Notes: a model not told the origin generated them from the sequence alone. DNA of 64,000 nt from Gammaproteobacteria bacterium (GCA_034522055.1 JAXHLS010000002.1:3615549-3679548); one strand, 5' to 3'. Counted from the stretch's first letter, positions 30,154 through 39,990 are shown. Translations and numbers: made by a program.

Positions 30154-31675
30154 ATGTTCGAGCAGACCTTTCGCAACATCGACGACGTGCTCTGGAAGGA
30201 GGCCGGCTGTGCCACCGAGCTGGACTATACCGAGCAGACCTCGTGGATGCTGTTCCTGAAGTACCTGGACGACCTGGAATATCAGCGCGCCCAGGAGGCC
30301 GAGCTGGTGGGCAGGTCCTACCGGCCCATCATCGACGAGCCCTACCGCTGGTCGGACTGGGCCGCGCCGAAGACCGAGGATGGTGAGTTCGACCATGACA
30401 CGGTCCTGACCGGCGCCGACCTCATCGCCTTCGTCAACGGCGAGCTGTTCCCCTACCTCGAGGGCTTCGGCGAGCGTGCCAGGGGGCCGGACACCATCGA
30501 ATACAAGATCGGCGAGATCTTCGGCGAGATCCGCAACAAGTTCGCCAGCGGCTACAGCCTGCGGGATGCCCTGGAGCTCATCGACGGCCTGAGCTTCCGC
30601 TCCCAGGCCAGGAAGCACGAGCTTTCCCACCTCTACGAGGCCAAGATCCGCAACATGGGCAACGCCGGGCGCAACGGCGGCGAATACTACACCCCGCGCC
30701 CGCTGATCCGCGCCATGATCCGGGTAACCGACCCGAAGATCGGCGAAACCATTTACGACGCCGCGGCGGGCTCATGCGGCTTCCTGTGCGAAGCCTACGA
30801 CTACCAGCGTTATGGCGATGGCCGCTACGCAGAATCCCCTCTCCCTCCGGGAGAGGGCCAGGGTGAGGGGATGAAATCACCCAGGCTCTCCACCCAGGAT
30901 CTGGAAACCCTTCAGACCCGCACTTTCACCGCCAAGGAGAAGAAGAGCCTGCCCTACGTCATCGGCATCATGAACATGATCCTCCACGGCATCGAGGCCC
31001 CCAACGTCCTCCATACCAACAGCCTCACCGAGAACCTGGCCGACGTCCAGGAGCGGGACCGCTTCGACATCATCCTCGCCAACCCGCCCTTCGGCGGCAA
31101 AGAACGCAAGGAGATCCAGCATAACTTCGACATCAAGACCGGCGAGACCGCCTTCCTGTTCCTGCAGCACTTCATCAAGTACCTGAAGTCCGGTGGCCGC
31201 GCGGCCATCGTCATCAAGAACACCTTCCTGTCCAACAGCGACAACGCCTCCCGCGCCCTGCGCAAGGAGCTGCTCGCCAGCTGCAACCTGCACACCATCC
31301 TCGACTGCCCCGGCGGCACCTTCCTCGGCGCCGGGGTCAAGACCGTGGTGCTGTTCTTCGAGAAGGGCGCCTCCACCGACCCGCAGCATCTGGTACTACC
31401 AGCTCGACCCCGGCCGCAGCCTGGGCAAGACCAACCCCCTCAACGACGACGACCTGGCCGATTTCGTCGCCCGCCAGGCGGCGTTCGAGGCGTCGGATAA
31501 CTCCTGGACGGTGAACGTGGCCGCAATCGACCCCGCCAGCGTCGATCTCTCGGTGAAGAACCCCAACAAGGCCGAGGCCGCCCCCCTGCGCGATCCCGAG
31601 GTGATCATCAACGAGATCGAGACCCTGGACCGGGAGAGCGAGGAGATCCTGGAAGGGATTAGGGGGATGTTATGA
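30154..31675 (+). pseudogene. hsdM: Type I restriction-modification methyltransferase HsdM, frameshifted
   Basis: MFEQTFRNIDDVLWKEAG starts the HsdM N-terminal domain; DAAAGSCGFL is SAM motif I and ANPPFGG the catalytic N6-adenine motif IV. The frame shifts near 31371-31382: the first frame runs out at 31500, while YYQLDPGRSLGKTNPLND through the true C-terminus is in the +1 frame, ending at 31675. Residues ~226-250 are an in-frame insertion of a palindromic repeat element. GGGAGG precedes the ATG. Without a C-terminus it should not assemble properly with HsdS. Confidence 0.85.
30833..30870. repeat. REP/MITE-like palindrome inserted in frame into hsdM
   Basis: CCCTCTCCCTCCGGGAGAGGGCCAGGGTGAGGGG is a widespread bacterial extragenic palindrome (CCCTCTCCC / GGGAGAGGG stem followed by CAGGGTGAGGG). 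Here it sits inside hsdM between the SAM-binding motif and the conserved KEKKSLPYVIG region, adding residues such as SPLPPGEGQGEG without breaking the frame. Confidence 0.75.
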
Positions 31676-32940
31676 GGGAGGGGTGGAAGATCAGTGCACT
31701 TCGGGATTGCTGCCAAATAAAACCGCCAAAAAAGCAGGTCCGCGACTTACTATCGCCCGGTGACATGGTCTCATTTGTGCCGATGAGTGACCTTGGCATT
31801 CGGGAGAAAGGGTTGAACGCAACAGAAGATCGACCCTTTAGATCGGTTTCTGGCAGTTATACGTATTTTGCTGATGGTGACGTACTCCTCGCCAAAATTA
31901 CACCCTGCTTCGAAAACGGCAAGCTTGGTATTGCGCAGGGACTTACCAACGGAGTTGGATTCGGCTCCAGTGAGTTTATCGTTTTTAGGCCAGATCGTTC
32001 GCTTGATGCCGCGTATCTTTTCTATTTCCTGTCACAAGACAATTTCCGAGACGCCGGTGCGAGCGTCATGTCGGGCGCTGTTGGTCATAAGCGTGTTCCG
32101 AAAGAATTCATCGAAGGTTGTCCAATCCCGCTCCCGCCTCTCCCCGAACAAAAACGCATTGTCGCCATCCTCGATGAGGCCTTCGCGGGGATCGACACGG
32201 CGGTCGCCAACACCGAAAAAAACCTCGCCAACGCCCGCGAATTATTCGAGAGTTATTTGAATTCGGTGTTCAGCCAGCGGGGCGAGGGGTGGGTCGAGAA
32301 GCCATTGGAAAAATTCGTTGATTCCATATCAACTGGCCCCTTCGGTTCCTTGCTCCACAAGTCGGATTATGTCTCGGATGGCGTCCCGCTTGTTAATCCA
32401 ATCAACATTGTGGGGGACAAAATAGTTCCTGACCAAAGGAAAATGATAAACGGTGATGTAAGGAGAAGGCTGCAAACCTATGTTCTAAAGGAAGGGGATG
32501 TCGTCATCGCTCGCCGAGGGGAGATTGGTCGGTGTGCTGTGGTTACCGATCTCCAGAATGGATGGGTGTGCGGCACGGGATGCTTCTTTATAAGGCCAGT
32601 AGGAGCAACGGCCCCAACCTTTTTGGCGCATTTGCTCAGATCGGTCGGATACCGCAAGGAGCTTGAGCGGCTTTCTTCTGGCGCAACAATGTTAAATCTC
32701 AGCAATAAGGCGCTTTCCAACCTGCGGGTCTCGATGCCAGGCATTAGGGAACAGAAGAATGCTGTGGAGCAGGTCTCGGATCTATCGGCTCAGTGCCAAG
32801 CAGTCGAATCCATCTACCAACAAAAACTCACCGCCCTCGCCGAACTGAAACAATCCCTACTGCAAAAGGCCTTTTCCGGCGAACTGACGGCAGATCACAA
32901 GGATGTCCCCAACCCGGCCCTTAAGGAGGAGATCGCATGA
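31672..32940 (+). CDS. hsdS: Type I restriction-modification specificity subunit HsdS
   Basis: 422 aa with two target-recognition domains (~5-180 and ~205-395), each ending in a conserved helix region (PLPEQKRIVAILDEAFAGID and TALAELKQSLLQKAFSGEL). It directs the complex to a bipartite DNA site. It overlaps the hsdM end by 4 bp (ATGA). The recognition domains are visibly more AT-rich than hsdM and hsdR, as usual for exchanged specificity genes. Its stop overlaps the start of rhuM. Confidence 0.92.
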   Translation: MREGWKISALRDCCQIKPPKKQVRDLLSPGDMVSFVPMSDLGIREKGLNATEDRPFRSVSGSYTYFADGDVLLAKITPCFENGKLGIAQGLTNGVGFGSSEFIVFRPDRSLDAAYLFYFLSQDNFRDAGASVMSGAVGHKRVPKEFIEGCPIPLPPLPEQKRIVAILDEAFAGIDTAVANTEKNLANARELFESYLNSVFSQRGEGWVEKPLEKFVDSISTGPFGSLLHKSDYVSDGVPLVNPINIVGDKIVPDQRKMINGDVRRRLQTYVLKEGDVVIARRGEIGRCAVVTDLQNGWVCGTGCFFIRPVGATAPTFLAHLLRSVGYRKELERLSSGATMLNLSNKALSNLRVSMPGIREQKNAVEQVSDLSAQCQAVESIYQQKLTALAELKQSLLQKAFSGELTADHKDVPNPALKEEIA

Positions 32941-33511
32941 AGCCGCAGAATGAAACCCCCATCGTCATTTTTGAGGGTGCCGACAAGACCGTCGAGGTGC
33001 GGCTGGATGCGGGCCAGTCAACCGTGTGGCTGACACAAGCCCAGATGGCCGGACTGTTTGACGTAAGGCCACAGAACATCACCTTGCACCTGAAAAACAT
33101 CTACGGCGAGGGCGAGTTGGTGGAGGAGGTAACTTGTAAGGATTTCTTACAGGTTCAGCAGGAGGGCGACCGGACGGTCAAGCGCAAGCGCAAACACTAT
33201 AGCCTGGATGCCGTGCCGTCCGTGGGATACCGGGTCAGTTCCGCGCGAGCAACCCGATTCAGAATCTGGGCCACCCGCATCCTGCGCGAGCACCTGACCC
33301 GGGGCTGGACCCTGAGCCGCCAGCGCCTCGAGGCCAATGCCGCGAGCTGGAGGCGGCCATGGCGCTAATGCGCAAGGCCGCCCAGAGCCCGGCCCTGGAT
33401 GCCAGTAGCGGGCGTGGTCTGGTGGATATCGTGGCCCGTTACGCCCAGACCTTTCTGCTGCTCCAACGCTACGACGAGGGGCATGCTCAATTATCAATTG
33501 ACAATTGTTAA
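32937..33511 (+). pseudogene. RhuM-family gene, frameshifted and truncated
   Basis: The first frame (to 33368) has the RhuM start: VEVRLDAGQSTVWLTQAQMA (helix-turn-helix-like), then RPQNITLHLKNIYGEGEL, VKRKRKHYSLDAVPSVGYRV. At about 33341 similarity moves to the +1 frame (RELEAAMALMRKAAQ, ARYAQTFLLLQRYDEG), which then enters a heptamer repeat and stops at 33511; the usual C-terminal ~100 residues are missing. RhuM genes are common inserts in type I RM loci; their function is uncertain. Confidence 0.8.
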
Positions 33512-33518
33512 TTGATGA
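33484..33518. repeat. AT-rich heptanucleotide repeat at the end of rhuM
   Basis: About four 7-bp units (TCAATTA, TCAATTG, ACAATTG, TTAATTG) form a short array that supplies the stop codon of the broken rhuM. A related ATCAATTATCCATTCTCAATTG stretch lies at about 33631-33652, just before hsdR. Confidence 0.6.
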
Positions 33519-33665
33519 GCGCCCTACGTCACAAGTCTTTTGCCTTCGCATCGATAAAAGCTGACCTTCTGGAGCTACTCAAGCTTCTGACGAGCATCAT
33601 AAAAACGACTCGGGCTACGAAGTGACCGATATCAATTATCCATTCTCAATTGCCCTTTGCCCCCA

Positions 33666-36065
33666 ATGAACGAAGCCGAGACCCGCGCCGAGCTCATCGA
33701 CCCCGCCCTGAAGGCGGCGGGCTGGGGCGTGGTGGAGGCCAGCCGGGTGCGGCGTGAGGTCATCAGCCTCGGCCGGTTGCAGGGCGCCGGCAAGCGCGCG
33801 AAGCAGGATATTGCCGACTACGTACTGATCTATCGCGGCCAGAAGCTGGCGGTCATCGAGGCCAAGAAGCGCGGTCTGGCGGCCACCGAAGGGCTGGCCC
33901 AGGCCAAGCGCTACGCCGGACGCCTGCAGGCCCGCTTCGCCTATGCCACCAACGGCGATGGCATCTACCGGGTGGACATGGCCACCGGCGCGGAAGGACC
34001 GGTGGACGCCTATCCGTCGCCGGATGGCCTGTGGGCCGAGACCTTCGGCGACCGGGACCATGGGCACAACACCTGGCGCGAACGCTTCGGCGCCGTGCCC
34101 TTCGAGGACAAGGGCGGTTTCTGGCAGGCGCGCTATTACCAGCACAACGCCATCAACCAGACCCTGGAGGCCATCGCCGCCGGTCGCGACCGTATCCTGC
34201 TCACTCTGGCCACCGGCACCGGCAAGACGGCCATCGCCTTCCAGATCGCCTGGAAGCTGTTTCATGCCCGCTGGAGCCTGGCGGCACGGGCCTCCGGTAC
34301 GCCGGCCCGCCAGCCGCGGGTGCTGTTCCTGGCCGACCGCAACATCCTCGCCAACCAGGCCTTCAACGACTTCTCGGCCTTCCCCGAGGATGCCCTGGTG
34401 CGCATCGACCCCGAGGCCATCCGCAAGCGGGGGCGGGTGCCGAAGAACGGCAATATCTTCTTCACCATCTTCCAGACCTTCATGACCGGGCGCGACGGCG
34501 AGGGCGATCCGGCGCCCAATTTCGGAGACTACCCGCCGGACTTCTTCGATTTCATCGTCATCGATGAATGCCACCGGGGTGGGGCCAACGACGAGGGCAA
34601 CTGGCGCGGCATCCTGGAGTACTTCCGGCCGGCCGTGCAGCTTGGCCTCACCGCGACACCCAGGCGCGCCCAGAATGCCGACACTTACGCCTACTTCGGC
34701 GAGCCCGTCTATATCTATTCGCTGAAGGAGGGCATCAACGACGGCTACTTGACCCCCTTCAAGGTGCGCCAGATCGCCACCACCCTGGATGACTATATCT
34801 ACACCGCGGATGATCAGGTCATCGAGGGCGAGGTGGAGGCCGGCCGGCGCTATACCGAGGACGACTTCAACCGAGTCATCGAGATTGCCGAGCGCGAGCG
34901 CTATCGGGTAAGGCTGTTCATGGCCCAGATGGACCCGCGCGAGAAGACCCTCGTATTCTGCGCCACCCAGGAACACGCTCTGGCGGTGCGGGACCTGATC
35001 AACCAGCTCAAGACCAGCACCGACCCCCACTACTGCGAGCGGGTTACCGCCAACGACGGCAAGGAAGGCGAGCGTTTTCTGGGGTTGTTTCGGGACAACG
35101 AGAGGACCATCCCCACCATCCTCACCACCTCCCAGAAGCTCTCCACGGGCGTGGATGCGCGCAATGTGCGCAACATCGTCCTGATGCGCCCGGTCAATTC
35201 CATGATCGAGTTCAAGCAGATCATCGGCCGCGGCACTCGCCTGTATGACGGCAAGGACTACTTCACCATCCATGATTTCGTGAAGGCCTACGAGCATTTC
35301 AGCGATCCGGAGTGGGACGGCGAGCCCCTGGCCCCCGAACCTTGTGCGCGCTGCGGCCATACGCCCTGCACCTGCGCCGTGGTCGTGCCCGGGCCCTGCC
35401 CGGAATGTGGCCGGCAGCCCTGTGTCTGCAAAATTGCAGGTGAGGAGCCCTGCGAGGTTTGCGGTGAGCGGCCCTGCGCGTGCGGGAAGCGGCGCCGGCT
35501 CCGCATCAAGCTGGCGGATGGCAAGGAGCGCACCATCCAGCACATGAGCGCCACCAGCTTCTGGAGCCCCGACGGCAGGCCCATATCCGCCGCAGAGTTC
35601 ATCCAGCGCCTGTTCGGCGACATGCCCGCACTGTTCAGGAACGAAGACCAACTGCGTGCCCTGTGGTGCCGCCCGGACACCCGCAGGAAGCTGCTGGAAG
35701 GGCTGGAGGAGAAAGGCTACGGTGGCGAGCAACTGGCCGAGGTGGGCAGGCTGATCGAGGCCGAAAACAGCGACCTCTACGACGTGCTGGCCTATATCGC
35801 CTTCAACCTGGCGCCAGTGACGCGGGCCGAGCGGGTCGCGTCACACCGCGAGCGGATCCTTCAGGGCCACGACTACCGCCAGCGGGAATTCCTGGGCTTC
35901 GTACTGGACCACTACGTGGCGCGGGGCGTGGGCGAGCTGGATACCGCCAAACTGCCCCATCTGATCGAACTGAAATACCACAGCGTAGGGGACGCCGTGA
36001 GGGAACTGGGCCCGGTGGGCAGCATTCGTGAGGTATTCGAGGGATTTCAGCGCCATCTGTATTGA
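33666..36065 (+). CDS. hsdR: Type I restriction endonuclease subunit HsdR (EcoEI-like)
   Basis: 799 aa. N-terminal PD-(D/E)xK nuclease (DIADYVLIYRGQKLAVIEAKK), helicase motifs LATGTGKT (Walker A), IDECHRGG (DEAH-like), GLTATPRR and QIIGRGTRL (motif VI), then an EcoEI-type C-terminal domain (~640-799). Between them is a cysteine-rich insert with three PCxxCGxxPCxC repeats (residues ~560-608), suggestive of zinc knuckles. A TTG three codons earlier is an alternative start. The gene is intact although hsdM is broken. Confidence 0.9.
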   Translation: MNEAETRAELIDPALKAAGWGVVEASRVRREVISLGRLQGAGKRAKQDIADYVLIYRGQKLAVIEAKKRGLAATEGLAQAKRYAGRLQARFAYATNGDGIYRVDMATGAEGPVDAYPSPDGLWAETFGDRDHGHNTWRERFGAVPFEDKGGFWQARYYQHNAINQTLEAIAAGRDRILLTLATGTGKTAIAFQIAWKLFHARWSLAARASGTPARQPRVLFLADRNILANQAFNDFSAFPEDALVRIDPEAIRKRGRVPKNGNIFFTIFQTFMTGRDGEGDPAPNFGDYPPDFFDFIVIDECHRGGANDEGNWRGILEYFRPAVQLGLTATPRRAQNADTYAYFGEPVYIYSLKEGINDGYLTPFKVRQIATTLDDYIYTADDQVIEGEVEAGRRYTEDDFNRVIEIAERERYRVRLFMAQMDPREKTLVFCATQEHALAVRDLINQLKTSTDPHYCERVTANDGKEGERFLGLFRDNERTIPTILTTSQKLSTGVDARNVRNIVLMRPVNSMIEFKQIIGRGTRLYDGKDYFTIHDFVKAYEHFSDPEWDGEPLAPEPCARCGHTPCTCAVVVPGPCPECGRQPCVCKIAGEEPCEVCGERPCACGKRRRLRIKLADGKERTIQHMSATSFWSPDGRPISAAEFIQRLFGDMPALFRNEDQLRALWCRPDTRRKLLEGLEEKGYGGEQLAEVGRLIEAENSDLYDVLAYIAFNLAPVTRAERVASHRERILQGHDYRQREFLGFVLDHYVARGVGELDTAKLPHLIELKYHSVGDAVRELGPVGSIREVFEGFQRHLY

Positions 36066-36123
36066 GAGCCCCGCCCGCACGGCCCCCCTGGCCACATCGC
36101 CGCCCTTTCGCCACAATGGGGGC

Positions 36124-37092
36124 ATGGACAAGTCCAGGCTTTCCCCGGGCGGAGCCACGCCTGACCCTCTTGAGCTGCGCGCCCTCGCCATGGCCACCGA
36201 GCAGCGCCAGCGCCGGGCGCGGGCAATGCTCCAGGAGCGTGCCGCCGCCTGCCGGGACCCGGCCCTGGGGCGGTTGCTGGCACGGGCCGCGGCGGGCAAT
36301 CACCAGCGGGCCACGCGCACCGCCGCCTGGCTGGGCCGCGGGAAGGGTTTGCCGCCCAAGACGCCGCCCACCGAGGCCGCCGCCCGCCGAAATACGGAGG
36401 ACCCTCTGCTGCGGGAGCGCATCGACGTTACCCCCGATCTGCTGATCCTGAGGATGGACCGGCCCGCCGGCTTCGAGTACCGGGCGGGCCAACACGTGAA
36501 GATGGGCGTGCCGGGGCTGCTGCGCACCTTCTCCCTGGTCTCCGCACCCCACGAGCCCCATCTGGAGTTCTTCGTCGAACTGGTGCCGGGCGGGCAGCTG
36601 GCGGAGCGGCTGCGGCCCTTGCGGCCGGGGGCCGCCATGGCCCTCGACGCCCGCGCCAAGGGTGACCTCAGCCTCGACCCCGCCCGGCCCCGGCACCTCA
36701 TGGTGGCCACCGTCACGGGCATCGCCCCCTACGTATCGTTGTTGCGAGACCATTTCCACCGCGGCCCCGGCGACCGGCGCTTCATCGTCCTGGTGGGGGC
36801 CAGCCATGGCGACGAGCTGGGCTACCGGGATGAATTGGAGGCCCTGGCGGCCCGCCATCCCGGCGCCGTCACCGTCGTCCCCACCATCAGCCGTCCCCAA
36901 GACCCCCGCAACGCCGGCTGGCAGGGCGCCACGGGCCGCGTGGACGTCCTCGCGGCCACCGCCGCGGAGGACTACGGGCTCGCCCCCGGCGACACCGCCG
37001 TCTATGCCTGCGGCAACCCGGGCATGGTGGATGCCGTGGCGTCCCACTTCATGGCCGCGGGCTTTGCCGTGTACACCGAGCCGTACGACTGA
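36124..37092 (+). CDS. Ferredoxin-NADP+ reductase-like flavoprotein
   Basis: 322 aa. An Ala/Arg-rich helical N-terminal ~90 residues of unknown role precede an FAD-binding domain (AGQHVKMGVPGLLRTFSLVS, RxxS motif) and NADP domain (VATVTGIAPYVSLLRDHF; YACGNPGMVDAVASHF). No iron-sulfur domain. It should transfer electrons between NADPH and a small redox carrier. The N-terminal extension is unusual for this family. It stands alone after hsdR and converges with the SLC13 transporter. Confidence 0.8.
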   Translation: MDKSRLSPGGATPDPLELRALAMATEQRQRRARAMLQERAAACRDPALGRLLARAAAGNHQRATRTAAWLGRGKGLPPKTPPTEAAARRNTEDPLLRERIDVTPDLLILRMDRPAGFEYRAGQHVKMGVPGLLRTFSLVSAPHEPHLEFFVELVPGGQLAERLRPLRPGAAMALDARAKGDLSLDPARPRHLMVATVTGIAPYVSLLRDHFHRGPGDRRFIVLVGASHGDELGYRDELEALAARHPGAVTVVPTISRPQDPRNAGWQGATGRVDVLAATAAEDYGLAPGDTAVYACGNPGMVDAVASHFMAAGFAVYTEPYD

Positions 37093-37126
37093 CGCCCGTC
37101 GGCGGGGTCATGGGGTCGGGTCTGGC

Positions 37127-38950
37127 TCATTCCAGCCATAACAGCCAGATGGCGACGCTGGTGACCACCATCAGCAGGGCATTGAGGGGCGCGCCCATGC
37201 GGGCGAAGTCGGAGAAGCGGTAGACTCCGGTGCCGTAGATCATGGTGTTGGTCTGGTAGCCGATGGGGGAAAGGAAGCTGGTGGAGGCGGCGAACATGAT
37301 TGCCAGCACCAGGGGAAAGGGGGGCAGCCCGAGGGCCTCGGCCAGGGAGATGCCCACCGGCACCAGGATCACCACTGAGGCGTTGTTGCTGACGAGCTCG
37401 GTAAGCACTGTAGTGAAGAGGTAGAGGACCATCAGCACCAGCACCGGGTGCCAGTCGCCGGCCTGGGCGGCGAGCAGGCCGCTCAGCCACTCGGCGGCGC
37501 CGGATTTGGTCATGGCGATACCTAAGGGGATGACCCCGGCGAGCAGGAAGATGACGTCCCAGGACACGCTGTCATACATCTCCTCCTTGGGCATGCACCC
37601 GCTGAGCACCATCGCCACCACGCCGGCGATGGCGGCCACGACGATGGGCAGGGGGGTGAACGCCGCCAGCATGACGACGGCGCCGACGATGCCCCCGGCA
37701 AGCCACATCCTGCGGCGATCGTAGTCGTCCTCGAACTCCCCGAGCACCACCACGTCGGGGTGTCTGCGCAGGCGGTGCAGGGCGCTGTCGGATATCTCCA
37801 CCAGCACCGTCTCGCCCACATGCAGTTTTTCCCTCTCCAGGCGCCTGCTGTCCGGCCGGTCCTCGGAGCTGATGCCGATGAGGCGCGCGCGGTAGCGCTC
37901 CCAGAAGTCCACCCAGGCGGCGGTGCGGCCGTTGAAAACGAAACGGTTGCGCAGCAGCACCGACACCAGGGCGGCGTCGCCACGCACGCGGTGGGGCTTG
38001 CCGAACTCCGACAGAACCTCCACCCGATCGGAGGTCATGAGATCCATGATCTGGCGCAGGCTGGCACGCACCTGCAGGATGTCGCCGGGGGCTACCTTGA
38101 TGGTCTCGGCGCGCTTGTCGTGGCCGGTGTTTCCCCGCACCAGCTTGAGCACCTCCACCCCCGTCCTGTCCCGGAAGCCGGCGTCCTCGAGGGTCTGGCC
38201 CACCAGGGGGCTGGCCTCGTGGACGCCGAGCTCCAGCACGTAGGACTCCTTCTCCTCGTGGTCCACCGGCGCGGCATCCTTTGCCGGCAGCAGCCAGCGG
38301 CCGACGGTGATGAAGTACAGCAGCCCCGCGCCGAGGACGATGGCGCCGAGATGGGTGAATTCGAACATCCCGATGTCGCGGCCGAAGGCGGGCTCGTCCT
38401 TGAGGATGGTGGAGGCCAGGATGTTGGTGGAGGTGCCGATGAGGGTCAGGGTGCCGCCCAGCATGCCGAAGAAGCTGACGGCCATCAGCATGCGGGAGGC
38501 CTGGATGCCGCGCTGGCGGGCCATGCTGACCACCAGCGGGATGGCCATGGCCACGGCGGCGGTGTTGTTGATGAAGCCGGACACCGGACCCACTAGCAGG
38601 GCGATCACCAGCAGCTGGCGTATCTCCGAGGTGCCCAGCATGGGAAACAGCCGCTTGCCGGCCACGTGGATCAGCCCGGAGCGCTGGATGCCCGCCGACA
38701 GGATGAACATGCACAGCACGGTGACCGTCGCCGGGCTGGAGAGCCCCGACAGGCCCTCGGAGACCGTGGGGAAGGCGGCCTCGAGGTCGATCCCTCGGGC
38801 CACCAGCCCCTCGGAGTGGAACAGGATGGGAATACCCGTCACCGTCACCAGGATCACCAGCGCGGTGACATCCATGGGCAGGGCCTCGCTGGCAAACAGG
38901 AACAGGGCGGCGGCGATGAGGACGAATACGAGGGCGATCTCAAAGGTCAT
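37127..38950 (-). CDS. SLC13-family anion permease with TrkA-C (RCK) domains
   Basis: 607 aa. Two sets of membrane helices flank two cytoplasmic TrkA-C domains (~215-300 and ~305-400; VLELGVHEASPLVGQTLEDA, KLHVGETVLVEISDSAL). The SNN motifs (GFINNTAAVAM and ELVSNNASVVILVPVG) coordinate Na+ and the anion in the DASS fold. Proteins of this layout move sulfate or similar anions. The ATG at 38950 overlaps the end of the cysB-like gene, and sulfate uptake under CysB-type control is a reasonable inference. Confidence 0.86.
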   Translation of the reverse strand: MTFEIALVFVLIAAALFLFASEALPMDVTALVILVTVTGIPILFHSEGLVARGIDLEAAFPTVSEGLSGLSSPATVTVLCMFILSAGIQRSGLIHVAGKRLFPMLGTSEIRQLLVIALLVGPVSGFINNTAAVAMAIPLVVSMARQRGIQASRMLMAVSFFGMLGGTLTLIGTSTNILASTILKDEPAFGRDIGMFEFTHLGAIVLGAGLLYFITVGRWLLPAKDAAPVDHEEKESYVLELGVHEASPLVGQTLEDAGFRDRTGVEVLKLVRGNTGHDKRAETIKVAPGDILQVRASLRQIMDLMTSDRVEVLSEFGKPHRVRGDAALVSVLLRNRFVFNGRTAAWVDFWERYRARLIGISSEDRPDSRRLEREKLHVGETVLVEISDSALHRLRRHPDVVVLGEFEDDYDRRRMWLAGGIVGAVVMLAAFTPLPIVVAAIAGVVAMVLSGCMPKEEMYDSVSWDVIFLLAGVIPLGIAMTKSGAAEWLSGLLAAQAGDWHPVLVLMVLYLFTTVLTELVSNNASVVILVPVGISLAEALGLPPFPLVLAIMFAASTSFLSPIGYQTNTMIYGTGVYRFSDFARMGAPLNALLMVVTSVAIWLLWLE

Positions 38951-39884
38951 GGGCGCGGAGTGTGTTGAAGGGACCATTATTCGTGGCCTGGAGCGCTGCG
39001 GTCTCGGCCTGGAAGGCGTCGATGAAGCGCTGCGCGGAGCGGCCCAGGTAGCGGTCCCGCCGATAGGCGATCCGGGTCACCTCCCAGGGGAACAGATGAG
39101 CCAGGTCCCGTTGCGCCAGATCGGCGTCCGCCTCGGGCTGGTAGGCCATGGCGGCGATGATCCCGATCCCCATGCCCTCGCGCACGTAAGTCTTGATGAC
39201 GTCCGTGTCGGCGGCCGCCAGCACCACCCGCGGCCGTAAGCCTTCCCTTGCAAATGCCCTGCTCAGGCTGCCGCGGCCGGTGAAGCCGAAGACATAGGTA
39301 ATGAGGGGGTACGCGCACAGGGCCTCGAGGTCCAGACCCTTGCGAGCGAGCACCGGATGGTGCGGTGGGGTGATGAGGCAGCGGTTCCAGCGGTAGCAGG
39401 GTACCGCCACCAGGTCGCTGTGTTCGCCCAGCCCTTCCGTGCACACCGCCAGGTCGACGCTGTCCCGCAGCACCATGTCGATGAGCTGGGCGGGGGTGCC
39501 CTGATGGAGTTCGAGGGACACCTCGGGGAAGTCTGCGGTAAAGCGGCGGATCACCGGGGGTAGCACGTAGCGGGCCTGAGTGTGGGTGGCGGCGATGCGC
39601 AGCATGTCCGCCTCGTGGCCGGCGTGATCGCGGCCGATGGCCGTGATGCTGGTGGTCGCCGCCAGGGCCTCCCGCGCGTAGCCGAGCACCCGTAGCCCGA
39701 TCTCGTTGAGGCCGGTGAGGCGCTTGCCCTGACGCCGGAACAGTTCCGTTCCCAGTTGCTCCTCCAGCTGCTTCAGGTGATGGGAGACCGCGGGCTGAAC
39801 CAGGTGCAGGCGTTGTGCCGCCCGGCTGACGCTGAAGTCGCACTCGGCGACGGCCACGAGGGAGCGGAGCTGGCGAAGTTCCAT
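38940..39884 (-). CDS. CysB-like LysR transcription regulator
   Basis: 314 aa. N-terminal winged HTH (LRSLVAVAECDFSVSRAAQRLHL, PAVSHHLKQLEEQLG) and a periplasmic-binding-type effector domain with the CysB-like stretches ATHTQARYVLPPVIRRF and CYRWNRCLITPPHHPV. CysB-type regulators sense O-acetylserine or sulfate status and control sulfur assimilation. Overlaps the SLC13 anion transporter downstream and is divergent from a DsrC-like gene, giving a small sulfur-themed cluster. Confidence 0.85.
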   Translation of the reverse strand: MELRQLRSLVAVAECDFSVSRAAQRLHLVQPAVSHHLKQLEEQLGTELFRRQGKRLTGLNEIGLRVLGYAREALAATTSITAIGRDHAGHEADMLRIAATHTQARYVLPPVIRRFTADFPEVSLELHQGTPAQLIDMVLRDSVDLAVCTEGLGEHSDLVAVPCYRWNRCLITPPHHPVLARKGLDLEALCAYPLITYVFGFTGRGSLSRAFAREGLRPRVVLAAADTDVIKTYVREGMGIGIIAAMAYQPEADADLAQRDLAHLFPWEVTRIAYRRDRYLGRSAQRFIDAFQAETAALQATNNGPFNTLRAHDL

Positions 39885-39990
39885 ATCATGAATCCTAATA
39901 TAATATGTAAATGAATAATTTTACCTAATATATGAATGCGGCAACACTCTCCTGTGAGGGCATACGACCACCAAAGACAGGAGCAAGACC
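39885..39990. promoter_or_regulatory. AT-rich divergent promoter region, cysB-like / dsrC-like
   Basis: The 106-bp gap between divergent starts is strikingly AT-rich (TAATATAATATGTAAATGAATAATTTTACCTAATATATGAATG) against a GC-rich background. It must hold both promoters, and LysR regulators usually bind such divergent regions. No exact T-N11-A operator is claimed. AGGAGC lies before the plus-strand ATG. Confidence 0.5.

Noticed and set aside
33636-35732. 698-codon minus frame opposite hsdR
   Set aside because: Shadow of hsdR; no motifs, same GC-bias effect.
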